A program made the translations under genes and the position numbers. This document shows, in pieces, positions 8,240-15,176 of a stretch of 31,900 nucleotides of DNA. Location: positions 1 through 31,900 of the forward strand of contig NZCQ01000072.1 of the NCBI GenBank assembly GCA_002688335.1. Direction: 5' to 3'. The DNA comes from Candidatus Pacearchaeota archaeon. Its GTDB lineage: Archaea > Nanobdellota > Nanobdellia > Pacearchaeales > GW2011-AR1. The notes beneath the pieces were generated by a model that was given only the letters and a program-made list of their open reading frames with translations, did not search any database and was not told the DNA's origin. The first letter of the stretch is position 1; each line of letters starts with the position of its first letter.

Positions 8240-8389
8240 ATGGATAAAAGAGGGATAGTGGTTGACTTTGTTATTTGGTTAGTACTTATTGTTTTCTTAA
8301 TTGTTATAGTTTTTATTGCATATGCGGCTTTTACTGGAAAGCTGCAGGGATATGTAGAATTCTTTAAAGATATAATGAGGTGGAGCTGA
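8240..8389 (+). CDS. Micro-pilin-like protein with class III signal motif
   Basis: 49 residues. It begins MDKRG followed directly by a long hydrophobic helix (about 6-30), matching an archaeal class III signal peptide with predicted processing after KRG. Only about 15 polar residues follow the helix, so there is no globular head. An AGAGGTG ribosome binding site lies 5-8 nt before the ATG. Its TGA overlaps the next ATG (TGATG at 8387-8391), indicating translational coupling. It could be a filament core subunit or a minor pilin reduced to its helix. Confidence 0.65.
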   Translation: MDKRGIVVDFVIWLVLIVFLIVIVFIAYAAFTGKLQGYVEFFKDIMRWS

Positions 8390-9012
8390 TGGGTTTGGGA
8401 ACCAGATTTGTTATTCTGTTTATACTCGGAATTTTTGTACTTCTAATTGGTATTTTTATTTGGCTTGACAATCCCTTAGATGTGTTAGGTGCTATTATTC
8501 CGGGATTATCTAATGAGGAGATAGTTGTTAAGTGGGATGAGGAAGTTGAGGTGACTGATCCTGATGGTATCGAATTTGAAATTACAGGGGTTAAGGCGAA
8601 TATTTTTGTAAGATATGTCAGTGAAGGTTTTGAAGGAAGGTTTGAAGGGTGGGAATGGAAAAAAAGAGATTCATTGTTTCAACGATATTTCAGTGTGAAT
8701 ATTAAAAGGGGATCACCTTCTCATGACCATCTTTTAAATGATTTGGAAAAAGATAAAAATAATTATGAATTTGTCAGAAGCTTAAGGGATAAGGGTTTTG
8801 AAGAAGGTCTTATAGAGATCATAAAGAGGGTAAAGGGGAATAAAGAAGGTAATTGGCGTGACAATGTTTTTTTGAAGATAAAGATTGATGGAAATGATGT
8901 TCTTGAACCTTATGATCTAAATGACGATGAATTGGATGAATTGGATAACTTCATTGAAGTATTAAATCAAATAAAAAAAGGACTTGAAAGGGAGAAATTA
9001 AAGGAGAGATAA
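8389..9012 (+). CDS. Membrane-anchored extracellular protein of the pilin-like cluster
   Basis: 207 residues from the ATG at 8389; a GTG at 8380 in the same frame overlaps the ribosome binding site GAGGTGG and is less likely. One N-terminal hydrophobic helix (about 5-27) without a clear K-[KR]-G processing site is followed by a soluble acidic and lysine-rich domain with predicted alternating strands and helices. No family recognised. Tight coupling with its neighbours suggests a component of the same surface structure. Confidence 0.65.
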   Translation: MGLGTRFVILFILGIFVLLIGIFIWLDNPLDVLGAIIPGLSNEEIVVKWDEEVEVTDPDGIEFEITGVKANIFVRYVSEGFEGRFEGWEWKKRDSLFQRYFSVNIKRGSPSHDHLLNDLEKDKNNYEFVRSLRDKGFEEGLIEIIKRVKGNKEGNWRDNVFLKIKIDGNDVLEPYDLNDDELDELDNFIEVLNQIKKGLEREKLKER

Positions 9013-9013
9013 G

Positions 9014-9541
9014 ATGGGTGAGTTGATGTTAAATAATTTTATTAGATTTGCTTTAATGGCACTTGTTGTAGTTGCAATTGTTTATGCTATAGGGGGTTCT
9101 GTTCTTTATGCTGGAGAAAATAGTAAGATTAATAAGGCTATTAGTCAGATTGAGAAAATGAAGGAGATTATGGATGGCGTTTTTGATGAAGGAATTACTA
9201 AAAGAATTGAGATATTTCCCACATCTGGTTGGTATTTAAGGAGCTGGCCTTTAGCTTTCCCTTTTGGGGAATGTAAGGGTAGCGAGGGTTGTTTGTGTAT
9301 GTGTGATAAGAAATTATGTGATGGGGTTTTGAAATGTCAAGGGTTTGATTATTATGTTGAATTGGATTCTGAATTCTATAATTATGATGAAGCTGGAGAT
9401 GGGCTTAGAATCGAGGAGTTTTATGATTATGCTAGTGGAGAAGAAAGGAGTATAGGCCATGTACTAAAACTTTCTGAACCTGTATATCAATTTGATATAA
9501 TAAAAGAAGGTGATATGATTATCATTAGGGAAGTAAAATGA
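9014..9541 (+). CDS. Pilin-like membrane protein with a cysteine-rich loop
   Basis: 175 residues. An N-terminal helix (about 8-32) is followed by an amphipathic helix (about 35-57), the usual topology of type IV pilin-like proteins. The K-[KR]-G motif is absent. A cysteine cluster (CKGSEGCLCMCDKKLCDG, then one more Cys) at about 87-108 could form disulfides or bind metal. An AAGGAGAGA ribosome binding site precedes the ATG, which follows the previous stop by one base. Function is inferred from context. Confidence 0.65.
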   Translation: MGELMLNNFIRFALMALVVVAIVYAIGGSVLYAGENSKINKAISQIEKMKEIMDGVFDEGITKRIEIFPTSGWYLRSWPLAFPFGECKGSEGCLCMCDKKLCDGVLKCQGFDYYVELDSEFYNYDEAGDGLRIEEFYDYASGEERSIGHVLKLSEPVYQFDIIKEGDMIIIREVK

Positions 9542-9660
9542 AAGATAAAAAAGGAATTATTATAAGTAAATTCATAGTGTTTTTGTTATGGTTGTTTTTT
9601 ATTTTGCTATTGATTGGAGGTTTGTATTATCTATTTAAATTTTTGGAGGTTGGCGTTTAG
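9538..9660 (+). CDS. Micro-pilin-like protein (40 residues)
   Basis: The ATG overlaps the stop of the preceding gene (ATGA at 9538-9541). The protein begins MKDKKG, a class III-type processing motif, and continues as a single hydrophobic helix (about 7-34) with almost nothing after it. It is followed by GGAGGT at 9645-9650, which lies inside this ORF and serves the next gene. Together with the gene at 8240 it is one of two helix-only pilin-like proteins in the cluster. Confidence 0.6.
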   Translation: MKDKKGIIISKFIVFLLWLFFILLLIGGLYYLFKFLEVGV

Positions 9661-9661
9661 A

Positions 9662-10693
9662 ATGAAAAAAGGAACGATAACTCTTGGTTTCTTTGTGAAA
9701 GTTCTTATGGCTGTGGTAGTGGTTCTTATTCTTATTTATGTAATTCTTCCTTTCTCTTCTAAAACTATTTATCGACAAGTTAATTGTGAACAATCTATCG
9801 TGTTAAGGTCTAATGCTAAGGTGGGTGCTCTTGATGGTAGAGATTATTTACCATTAAAATGTAAAACTGAGAAGATATGTTTTAGCTTATCTGGAGAGGA
9901 TTGCAATGAATTGTCTGATACTGAAGACAATGAAGTTATAAATGAGCATCTATCCTGTAATGAAGATAAATGTAGTGATGGTAAGAGAAGAGTTATGGAG
10001 GTATTAGCTGATAAATTAAGAAGTTGTCATAAAAAGCTTGGAGAAGGTAGATTAAATTTTATTTCTAATTCCTATAAGGGGAGTGTTTATGCTTTGATCT
10101 GTAATAGGTTTGTGTTTGATGATGAGGCTAAGGAAAAATTGGGAGATATTGGGGGATTGGAGTTTCATCAATATCTGGGAAGGAAAGCTGATGGGGATCA
10201 AAGTTATCTTGAATATATATATCCAAGATGGAAGAATCCAAATAAAGTTATAGAAATTATTAATTCTTTTAAGGAAGGGAATGTAGAAAATGTAGAAGAT
10301 AATAGTGAAAATAATAAAAGATTTATTGAAAGAGTTAAGAGCATTGATCCTGTTGATTGGAAAATTGTTGAACCCGAGAGAGAAAATGGATATATGATTC
10401 TTGCAAGCATTACTGAAGAAGAACAAGGATGGTATTTTAAAAATGCAAAAGGTGGGGCGATTGGGGCGGCGGTGTTAACTGGAGGATTAGGATTAGTTGC
10501 TTCAGGAGTGGGAGCTCCAGTGGGAATAGTTTTGATTGGAACAAGTTCTCTTGTTGCAGGAGGCATTACTGGAGGTTTAATGATGTGGCATGATTATAAT
10601 GGAGAATATAAATATGCTTCTCCAGTGATAATGCCATATGACATTCAATCACTGAGAGGTATTGGAGCGTATAATTTTGAGATTGCTCCCTGA
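9662..10693 (+). CDS. Large pilin-like surface protein with cysteine pairs
   Basis: 343 residues from the ATG at 9662, preceded by GGAGGT; an upstream in-frame TTG at 9614 would place polar residues before the signal and lies inside the preceding gene. It starts MKKG then a hydrophobic stretch (about 10-35). The ectodomain has several cysteines (about 40-135), some in C-x4-C type spacings suitable for disulfides. Near the C-terminus a glycine-rich hydrophobic segment (about 262-305) could be a second membrane hairpin. No family recognised. By position it belongs to the pilin-like operon and is its largest member. Confidence 0.68.
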   Translation: MKKGTITLGFFVKVLMAVVVVLILIYVILPFSSKTIYRQVNCEQSIVLRSNAKVGALDGRDYLPLKCKTEKICFSLSGEDCNELSDTEDNEVINEHLSCNEDKCSDGKRRVMEVLADKLRSCHKKLGEGRLNFISNSYKGSVYALICNRFVFDDEAKEKLGDIGGLEFHQYLGRKADGDQSYLEYIYPRWKNPNKVIEIINSFKEGNVENVEDNSENNKRFIERVKSIDPVDWKIVEPERENGYMILASITEEEQGWYFKNAKGGAIGAAVLTGGLGLVASGVGAPVGIVLIGTSSLVAGGITGGLMMWHDYNGEYKYASPVIMPYDIQSLRGIGAYNFEIAP

Positions 10694-10698
10694 TTAAG

Positions 10699-11118
10699 AT
10701 GAATAAAAGAGCTGTGAATGATGTATTGTTGGGTAATTTAGCTTTTACATTGGTGACTATCTTATTTATTTCAGGAATATTTATTGTTATTCAGAGATCG
10801 GGTAGTGGAATTACTCTGGATGAGCAAGTTTATGCAAAACAAATAGCTTTGATAATTGACAAGGCAAAGCCGGGAATGGAGATCGAGATTGGTTTAGATA
10901 AAATGAATAAAATTGCTAGGAAAAAAAATTATCTTGGAGGGATTATTAATATTGACAATGTGGGGAAGAATGTTAATGTTAAGCTTGTTAATGGAGAAGG
11001 GTATAATTATGGATTTTTTACTGGTAATAATATTATTTGGAATATTAAAGGAGATATTAAGGGCGATTGCTCTATTGATAGGGAATGTTTAATTTTGGAG
11101 ATCTTGGAAAATGAATAA
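10699..11118 (+). CDS. Minor pilin-like protein
   Basis: 139 residues beginning MNKRA then a hydrophobic helix (about 9-31), consistent with processing after KRA. After the helix come a short amphipathic region and a compact beta-rich domain with a C-x-I-D-R-E-C motif near the end (about 127-132) that could form a disulfide. It starts 5 nt after the previous stop and overlaps the next gene by 8 nt. Confidence 0.66.
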   Translation: MNKRAVNDVLLGNLAFTLVTILFISGIFIVIQRSGSGITLDEQVYAKQIALIIDKAKPGMEIEIGLDKMNKIARKKNYLGGIINIDNVGKNVNVKLVNGEGYNYGFFTGNNIIWNIKGDIKGDCSIDRECLILEILENE

Positions 11119-11569
11119 AAAAGGATATTATAGATTGTTGGCAGCGGGATTGTTTTTATTAATGTTTGTTGTTATTGGAGTTCCAGTGGTTGTTATGAAT
11201 CATCTTTTTTATTCCAATAGTGTTGATGTTCGTGTTGAAAAAGCAGAGATTATTATTGATAAAATTGTTGAAGTGATGATTGAAAGTGGAGAGTTGAAAG
11301 ATGAGGTTTTTGGAGAGTTTGATTTATTAGAAGAGGCTAATTTGGATGTTGATTCTATTAATAATGGATTGAATTATATTAGTGTTGAGATTTATGAAGG
11401 TCAAGATTTTGATTCTAAAAAGAAATTTATTTATGGCAATAGAGCATATTCGGTAGAGTGTTTTGTTGAAAGTGAGAAATTTCCAAGGTGCGTTGAGAAG
11501 GAGTTTGTTTTTGGTAAATATAAAGTAAATTTTTTGGTTGGTAATAATGAGATTGGAAAAGGTTTGTAA
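11111..11569 (+). CDS. Minor pilin-like protein
   Basis: 152 residues beginning MNKKG, then a hydrophobic helix (about 9-32), an amphipathic helix and a beta-rich head containing two cysteines (about 117-124). The predicted processing point is after KKG. It overlaps the previous gene by 8 nt and ends 1 nt before the next start, so it is part of one transcription unit. Confidence 0.66.
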   Translation: MNKKGYYRLLAAGLFLLMFVVIGVPVVVMNHLFYSNSVDVRVEKAEIIIDKIVEVMIESGELKDEVFGEFDLLEEANLDVDSINNGLNYISVEIYEGQDFDSKKKFIYGNRAYSVECFVESEKFPRCVEKEFVFGKYKVNFLVGNNEIGKGL

Positions 11570-11570
11570 A

Positions 11571-12257
11571 ATGGAAAAGCTCTCTAAAATAGATAAGAGG
11601 GGAGTTATTGATTTCCTTTTGCCTTTACTTGTATTATTGTCTGTGATTTTGGTTATGGTAGTGTTTGTTGCTTTTTCGGTTTTTATCTATGGTAAGTCTG
11701 CGGTTCTTGGAGGAGATCGTGATGTTATATTTTATGAAGAAGATGAGAAATTGAATGAAGAACTGTTTAGATACCATTTTCATAGATTTTTAAGTTCTGA
11801 AATTTTGGTTGATGATGATTATGTGGAAGTTATTGATGTTTTAACTGGTTCGCTAGACCCTTATTTTGACCTTGAAGTTGGTGATAAGAATTTTGTTGAG
11901 AAATTTGGTTTGGATGTTTTGAGTGAGCATGAATTTTTGAGAGATAAATTAAGTGATGAGGATTATAGTAAGTTTATTGAGATTTATTCTGATTTTGATA
12001 ATAGTAGAGCTTTGCGAAATATTAGGGAAGAACTTAATTCAATTTGTGAGATGAATAAGAGAGATAGATTTTCATTGGTTATTCCGCAAGGAGTTGTTGA
12101 GGCTGGAGGATTGAAGCCGGTTTCAGGAGTTTATAAGAATCCTGATGTTTTTACGGAAACTTTTAAGAATATTGAATATCGTGGACAAGAATTTAAGATT
12201 CGTTTGATAATGTATAATGAGTGTATTAAGAAAATAAAAGAGGTGGAGGTTTATTAA
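11571..12257 (+). CDS. Pilin-like protein with acidic ectodomain
   Basis: 228 residues from the ATG at 11571, directly after the preceding stop. An in-frame upstream GTG at 11538 lies inside that gene and would bury the signal, so I reject it. The leader MEKLSKIDKRG is followed by a hydrophobic helix (about 12-37); processing after KRG fits the class III pattern. The ectodomain is rich in D and E, with two distant cysteines. A GGAGGT at its 3' end (12245-12250) serves the next gene. Confidence 0.66.
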   Translation: MEKLSKIDKRGVIDFLLPLLVLLSVILVMVVFVAFSVFIYGKSAVLGGDRDVIFYEEDEKLNEELFRYHFHRFLSSEILVDDDYVEVIDVLTGSLDPYFDLEVGDKNFVEKFGLDVLSEHEFLRDKLSDEDYSKFIEIYSDFDNSRALRNIREELNSICEMNKRDRFSLVIPQGVVEAGGLKPVSGVYKNPDVFTETFKNIEYRGQEFKIRLIMYNECIKKIKEVEVY

Positions 12258-12258
12258 A

Positions 12259-12702
12259 ATGATGAAGAATAAGAAAGGTGTTGCAATTCCGTCTGTAATT
12301 ATGTTTTTGGGCAGTATTGTTATTGTTTCAATTAGTTTAATTAATTTTGGGATGTCCTTAAATAATATTGAGGGAATTAGGGCGGACATAGAAACGGTGG
12401 ATAAGGTTGTGTTTAGAGAGAGAATAATTAATTTTTATTTAGAAGAAATTTTTGAGGAAATGGAGATTGAGAGGTTGGCTGGAAGTTTTAAAGAGAAACT
12501 CGAGGAATTGAAAATAAATGAAGAGTATCCTGTTAGAGGGTTAGAACAAATAGAAGGTCAGTTAGCTGATAGTAATTTTATTGTTGGAAATAGGGAGGTT
12601 GTTTTAACCTTAAATATTGTTATTGAAGAGTTTGGAGATAATGTGGACGTAAGATATGTTTATGAGAAGAAGTTGGAAAGGTTTATAAATGAAAAAGAAT
12701 AA
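12259..12702 (+). CDS. Minor pilin-like protein
   Basis: 147 residues. MMKNKKG precedes a hydrophobic helix (about 8-30), followed by a long glutamate-rich amphipathic helix and a short beta-rich end. The start could be the second ATG at 12262. GGAGGT lies 8 nt upstream of the first. Processing after KKG would expose V-A-I at the new N-terminus. Confidence 0.66.
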   Translation: MMKNKKGVAIPSVIMFLGSIVIVSISLINFGMSLNNIEGIRADIETVDKVVFRERIINFYLEEIFEEMEIERLAGSFKEKLEELKINEEYPVRGLEQIEGQLADSNFIVGNREVVLTLNIVIEEFGDNVDVRYVYEKKLERFINEKE

Positions 12703-12710
12703 TTAGTAAT

Positions 12711-13172
12711 ATGGAAAATAAAAGAGGTCAGGGATTAAATATAACTACAATTGTTGTGATACTTCTTGCAGTTTTAGTTTTAGTTTTCTTGGTTTATGCT
12801 TTTTTTACGGGAACAGGGCCTTTTACAGATACAGTTAAAAATTTAGGAACTGGCGGGGTTAATATTCAAGCAGTTGTTGCAGGGTGTAAGAATTTATGTT
12901 TAACGGAAGATTATAGGGCTTTTTGTACTCAGGAAAGACCTACGGTTGTGATTTTTGATGAGAGTGATAAGCTTTATAATGGTAAGAGGTATACTTGTGC
13001 TATGTTGAAGAATGGAGGCGGTAGGGGGAATGTTGATGAGGATGGCGAGTTGGTTCCAGGTAGTTTGGTTCGAATACCTCCTGTAGATGGTCTTGAAACT
13101 TGCCGTGATGATTGTAGTCAATATGCAAAGGAAGCTGCTTTTGGTTATTATGATGGTGCATTTTCAGGGTGA
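12711..13172 (+). CDS. Pilin-like protein, KRGQG type, cysteine-rich head
   Basis: 153 residues. MENKRG then QGLNITTIVVI and a long hydrophobic helix (about 9-32): a clear class III signal with Q at the mature N-terminus, a residue frequently seen there in archaeal pilins. The head has six cysteines, including C-x3-C (about 58-62) and a YNGKRYTC segment (about 88-95) that recurs in the next protein. A TATA-like TTTATAAAT at 12682-12690 inside the previous gene is about 26 nt before this ATG, so it may also be transcribed alone. Confidence 0.75.
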   Translation: MENKRGQGLNITTIVVILLAVLVLVFLVYAFFTGTGPFTDTVKNLGTGGVNIQAVVAGCKNLCLTEDYRAFCTQERPTVVIFDESDKLYNGKRYTCAMLKNGGGRGNVDEDGELVPGSLVRIPPVDGLETCRDDCSQYAKEAAFGYYDGAFSG

Positions 13173-13245
13173 TCTATTTTTTTGATTGCTTTGTTAAGAA
13201 CGGTTTTTTCAAAAGATATTTAAATGATTGTTTGTTTTTTGTTGT

Positions 13246-13734
13246 ATGATGGATAAAAAAGGGGAGGGCTTTAGTGTAGGTTACTTGATAGCTTTCATTA
13301 TTGGAGTTATTATTTTGGTGGGTATTGTTTATTTTTTAGGAAATGTCTTTGGATGGTGGTCGGATACTCAATCCGTATCGGGTCAAGGGAAGGTCAATTA
13401 TGGTAGTTTTGTGACGGCTTGCGATGTTTTGTATGGTTTTGGTGAAAGAGAGCACCGTAGTTTTTGTAAAATTGATAGGACAATGAAGGTCTTCTTTGAT
13501 GAAACTAAGGCGGTATATAATGGTAAGAGGTATACTTGTAGAGAAGTTAGGGACGGGAGATCTGATGAAGGGTTTTATTTTCCACAAGATGTTATCAATG
13601 ATTTGCAAGGGAAAAACTGGGATGTTGATTGTAATAGGTTTTTTAATGTAGAGGCTTCACCATCTGATGATATTGGTGGCTCAGGTGCGGGAGTTGAAGG
13701 AGGTTTGAGGCCAGATTTTAATACTCTAAATTGA
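13246..13734 (+). CDS. Pilin-like protein, paralogue of the preceding gene
   Basis: 162 residues from 13246 (a second ATG follows at once). MMDKKG then EGFSV and a hydrophobic helix (about 11-33). The head shares with its upstream neighbour an F-D-E-[ST]-x-K-x-x-YNGKRYTC block and the surrounding cysteine positions, so the pair arose by duplication. A TATA-like ATATTTAAA (13216-13224) centred about 26 nt upstream gives it its own promoter and supports this start over the TTG at 13228. Confidence 0.75.
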   Translation: MMDKKGEGFSVGYLIAFIIGVIILVGIVYFLGNVFGWWSDTQSVSGQGKVNYGSFVTACDVLYGFGEREHRSFCKIDRTMKVFFDETKAVYNGKRYTCREVRDGRSDEGFYFPQDVINDLQGKNWDVDCNRFFNVEASPSDDIGGSGAGVEGGLRPDFNTLN

Positions 13735-13735
13735 G

Positions 13736-13864
13736 ATGGACTATTCAATTGATGGGAAAAGAAAGAGTAAGAATGATAAGAAGGCTAAGGGGAGATATAG
13801 TAGGTATAAGAAGGGTGGAGGGAGGAGGACTGGTGGAAGGACGGATAGTAAGAAGAGGGATTGA
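13736..13864 (+). CDS. Small highly basic Gly/Lys/Arg-rich protein
   Basis: 42 residues, starting 2 nt after the previous stop. It has no hydrophobic helix. About 40 percent of residues are K or R, with glycine runs, a composition typical of nucleic-acid-binding or disordered tails. It could be a short independent protein, or a chance ORF on the pilin transcript. No family recognised. Confidence 0.4.
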   Translation: MDYSIDGKRKSKNDKKAKGRYSRYKKGGGRRTGGRTDSKKRD

Positions 13865-13879
13865 GGATTGTTGAGAAGA

Positions 13880-13887
13880 TTTATAAG
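13880..13887 (+). promoter_or_regulatory. TATA box for small membrane gene
   Basis: TTTATAAG centred about 25 nt before the ATG at 13909, consistent with a leaderless start. Confidence 0.45.
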
Positions 13888-13908
13888 TTTATTTTGTTTG
13901 ATTTATAG

Positions 13909-14013
13909 ATGGATAGAATGGTTTTGAGGATTCTTTATTATATTGCATGGGCTATTGGTTTTTTTGCAGTTGGTGTTTTAATTTATGGGATTGTTAAATC
14001 CCTTGGAATGTAA
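13909..14013 (+). CDS. 34-residue single-helix membrane protein (cassette copy 1, gene A)
   Basis: Starts MDRMVLR and continues as one hydrophobic helix (about 7-29). It aligns residue by residue with the 32-residue protein at 17645: both contain L-Y-Y-[IL]-A, I-G-[FL]-[FI]-A-[VL]-G and L-[IL]-Y-G-I. A TATA-like box gives a leaderless start. The next gene starts one base after the stop, as in the second copy. Conservation of both sequence and order argues that this very small gene is real. Function unknown. Confidence 0.62.
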   Translation: MDRMVLRILYYIAWAIGFFAVGVLIYGIVKSLGM

Positions 14014-14014
14014 T

Positions 14015-14230
14015 ATGTTCAATTTAGAGTTGTTGAACTGGTTCGGTAATTTTATAAATTTCCTAATCTTCGCTTTTCTATCAATAAGCATTGTTAATAC
14101 GCAATGTTTTAATGTCTTTCAGATGAGTTTGTCTGTGGTTGGATTATTGAGTTCGATCATTATTCAAATAATCGTGATGGTGATTAGGGATAATTTAAAA
14201 TCAGAAAAACAATGGGCTATCACACCTTAA
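14015..14230 (+). CDS. Small two-helix membrane protein (cassette copy 1, gene B)
   Basis: 71 residues from the ATG at 14015, chosen because it directly follows gene A and matches the start of the second copy at 17745. An earlier in-frame start at 13985 would lie inside gene A. It has two hydrophobic helices (about 10-33 and 40-60) and the motif [FI]-I-N-[FY]-L-x-F. The last codons and the stop fall inside the first hairpin repeat (14214-14253), so the present C-terminus may come from insertion of that repeat. Function unknown. Confidence 0.55.
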   Translation: MFNLELLNWFGNFINFLIFAFLSISIVNTQCFNVFQMSLSVVGLLSSIIIQIIVMVIRDNLKSEKQWAITP

Positions 14231-14253
14231 AGGGTGTGATATGTTACAAGCCC
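14214..14253. repeat. Hairpin repeat, copy 1
   Basis: The inner stem TATCACACC (14218-14226) / GGTGTGATA (14233-14241) has loop TTAAAG. The outer stem GGGCT (14214-14218) / AGCCC (14249-14253) shares one base with it. The core CACACCTTAAAGGGTGTG is nearly the same as in copy 2. Confidence 0.6.
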
Positions 14254-14266
14254 TTGTTTTTAGGAT

Positions 14267-14313
14267 CTGAGTAATCCCACACCTTAAAAGGTGTGGTTTC
14301 CTAGATTACTCAG
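14267..14313. repeat. Hairpin repeat, copy 2
   Basis: The outer stem CTGAGTAATC (14267-14276) / GATTACTCAG (14304-14313) is a perfect 10-bp pair. It encloses a perfect 9-bp inner stem CCACACCTT (14277-14285) / AAGGTGTGG (14288-14296). It ends 17 nt before the prepilin peptidase ATG, so it may lie in that gene's 5' leader or form a terminator for the preceding gene. Confidence 0.65.
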
Positions 14314-14330
14314 ATGAAAAAGAGGGGAAG

Positions 14331-15176
14331 ATGATGTTTGCAAGCGAGAATTTATTTTTAATCTTTATTGGATTGGTATGGATTATTGGAGCTGTGTTAC
14401 AGGATTTACGGAGGAGGGAGGTTGATAATATATGGAATTTTAGTTTGATCGGGATAGCTTTAGCTTATAGATTAGCTTATTCTGCTTATATTGGAGAATA
14501 TATGTTTTTTGTTAATGGTTTGATTGGTTTTGGAATTTTTCTGGTAATAGGTAATGCGTTTTATTATGGTCGGATTTTTGCTGGGGGAGACGCTAAATTA
14601 TTAATTGCTTTGGGAACAATTCTTCCGTTGAGTTTTAATTGGACTGAGAATATTTTGATATTTGGATATTTTATTTTGTTCTTTATGTTGGGGGGAAGTA
14701 TTTATGTTTTTATCTGGTCTTTAGTTCTTGTATTTTTTAATTTTAATAAATTTGCCCGAGAGTTTGGAAAGCAGTATGGGCTGAATAAAAAGATTGTGAT
14801 TTATGGTTTTGTTTTCTTTGTTGTATGGAGTGTTTTGTCTTTTTTCATAGAGGCTAGATTGACTTTGTTGGGAATATTGTTTATTTTGGGGCCTTTTCTT
14901 TATGTTTTTGCTAAATCTGTGGAGGAGAGTTTGATGATTAGGAGCTATATGCCTGAAGATCTTGGAGAAGGGGAGTGGTTATATGAGGATTTGATTGTTG
15001 ATGGAAAGAAAATAAAAGCGAATTGGGATGGAGTTTCAAGAAGGGAATTGGAATTGATCCGTAAGAAGTATAGGAGGAAGATTTGGGTTAAGCAAGGAAT
15101 TCCGTTCACTCCGGGATTTTTGATTGGATTTATTGGGCTGTTATTTATGGATTGGCATGGATTTATGGGATTCTAA
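14331..15176 (+). CDS. Prepilin / preflagellin peptidase (A24 family)
   Basis: 281 residues. A polytopic membrane aspartyl protease that cleaves class III signal peptides after the glycine or alanine before the hydrophobic helix. Both catalytic aspartates are visible: D25 in the QDLRRREVDN motif after the first helix, and D87 in the AGGDAKL (GxGD-type) motif. Further membrane helices lie at about 95-130, 155-200 and 260-280. A soluble loop with E-G-E-W-L (about 205-255) separates the last two, as in archaeal FlaK/PibD-like enzymes. GAGGGG precedes the ATG. It closes the appendage locus and is the likely processing enzyme for the pilin-like proteins. Its 3' end overlaps the convergent HIT-like gene by 14 nt. 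Confidence 0.88.
   Translation: MMFASENLFLIFIGLVWIIGAVLQDLRRREVDNIWNFSLIGIALAYRLAYSAYIGEYMFFVNGLIGFGIFLVIGNAFYYGRIFAGGDAKLLIALGTILPLSFNWTENILIFGYFILFFMLGGSIYVFIWSLVLVFFNFNKFAREFGKQYGLNKKIVIYGFVFFVVWSVLSFFIEARLTLLGILFILGPFLYVFAKSVEESLMIRSYMPEDLGEGEWLYEDLIVDGKKIKANWDGVSRRELELIRKKYRRKIWVKQGIPFTPGFLIGFIGLLFMDWHGFMGF

Noticed and set aside
9614..9661. Upstream TTG start for the large pilin-like protein
   Set aside because: It would overlap the 40-residue gene and put polar residues before the class III motif; the ATG at 9662 has a good ribosome binding site.
8240..13734. Archaellum (fla/arl) operon
   Set aside because: No FlaF/G/H/I homologues or typical archaellin pair are seen; the proteins are too diverse and only the platform and peptidase are shared features.
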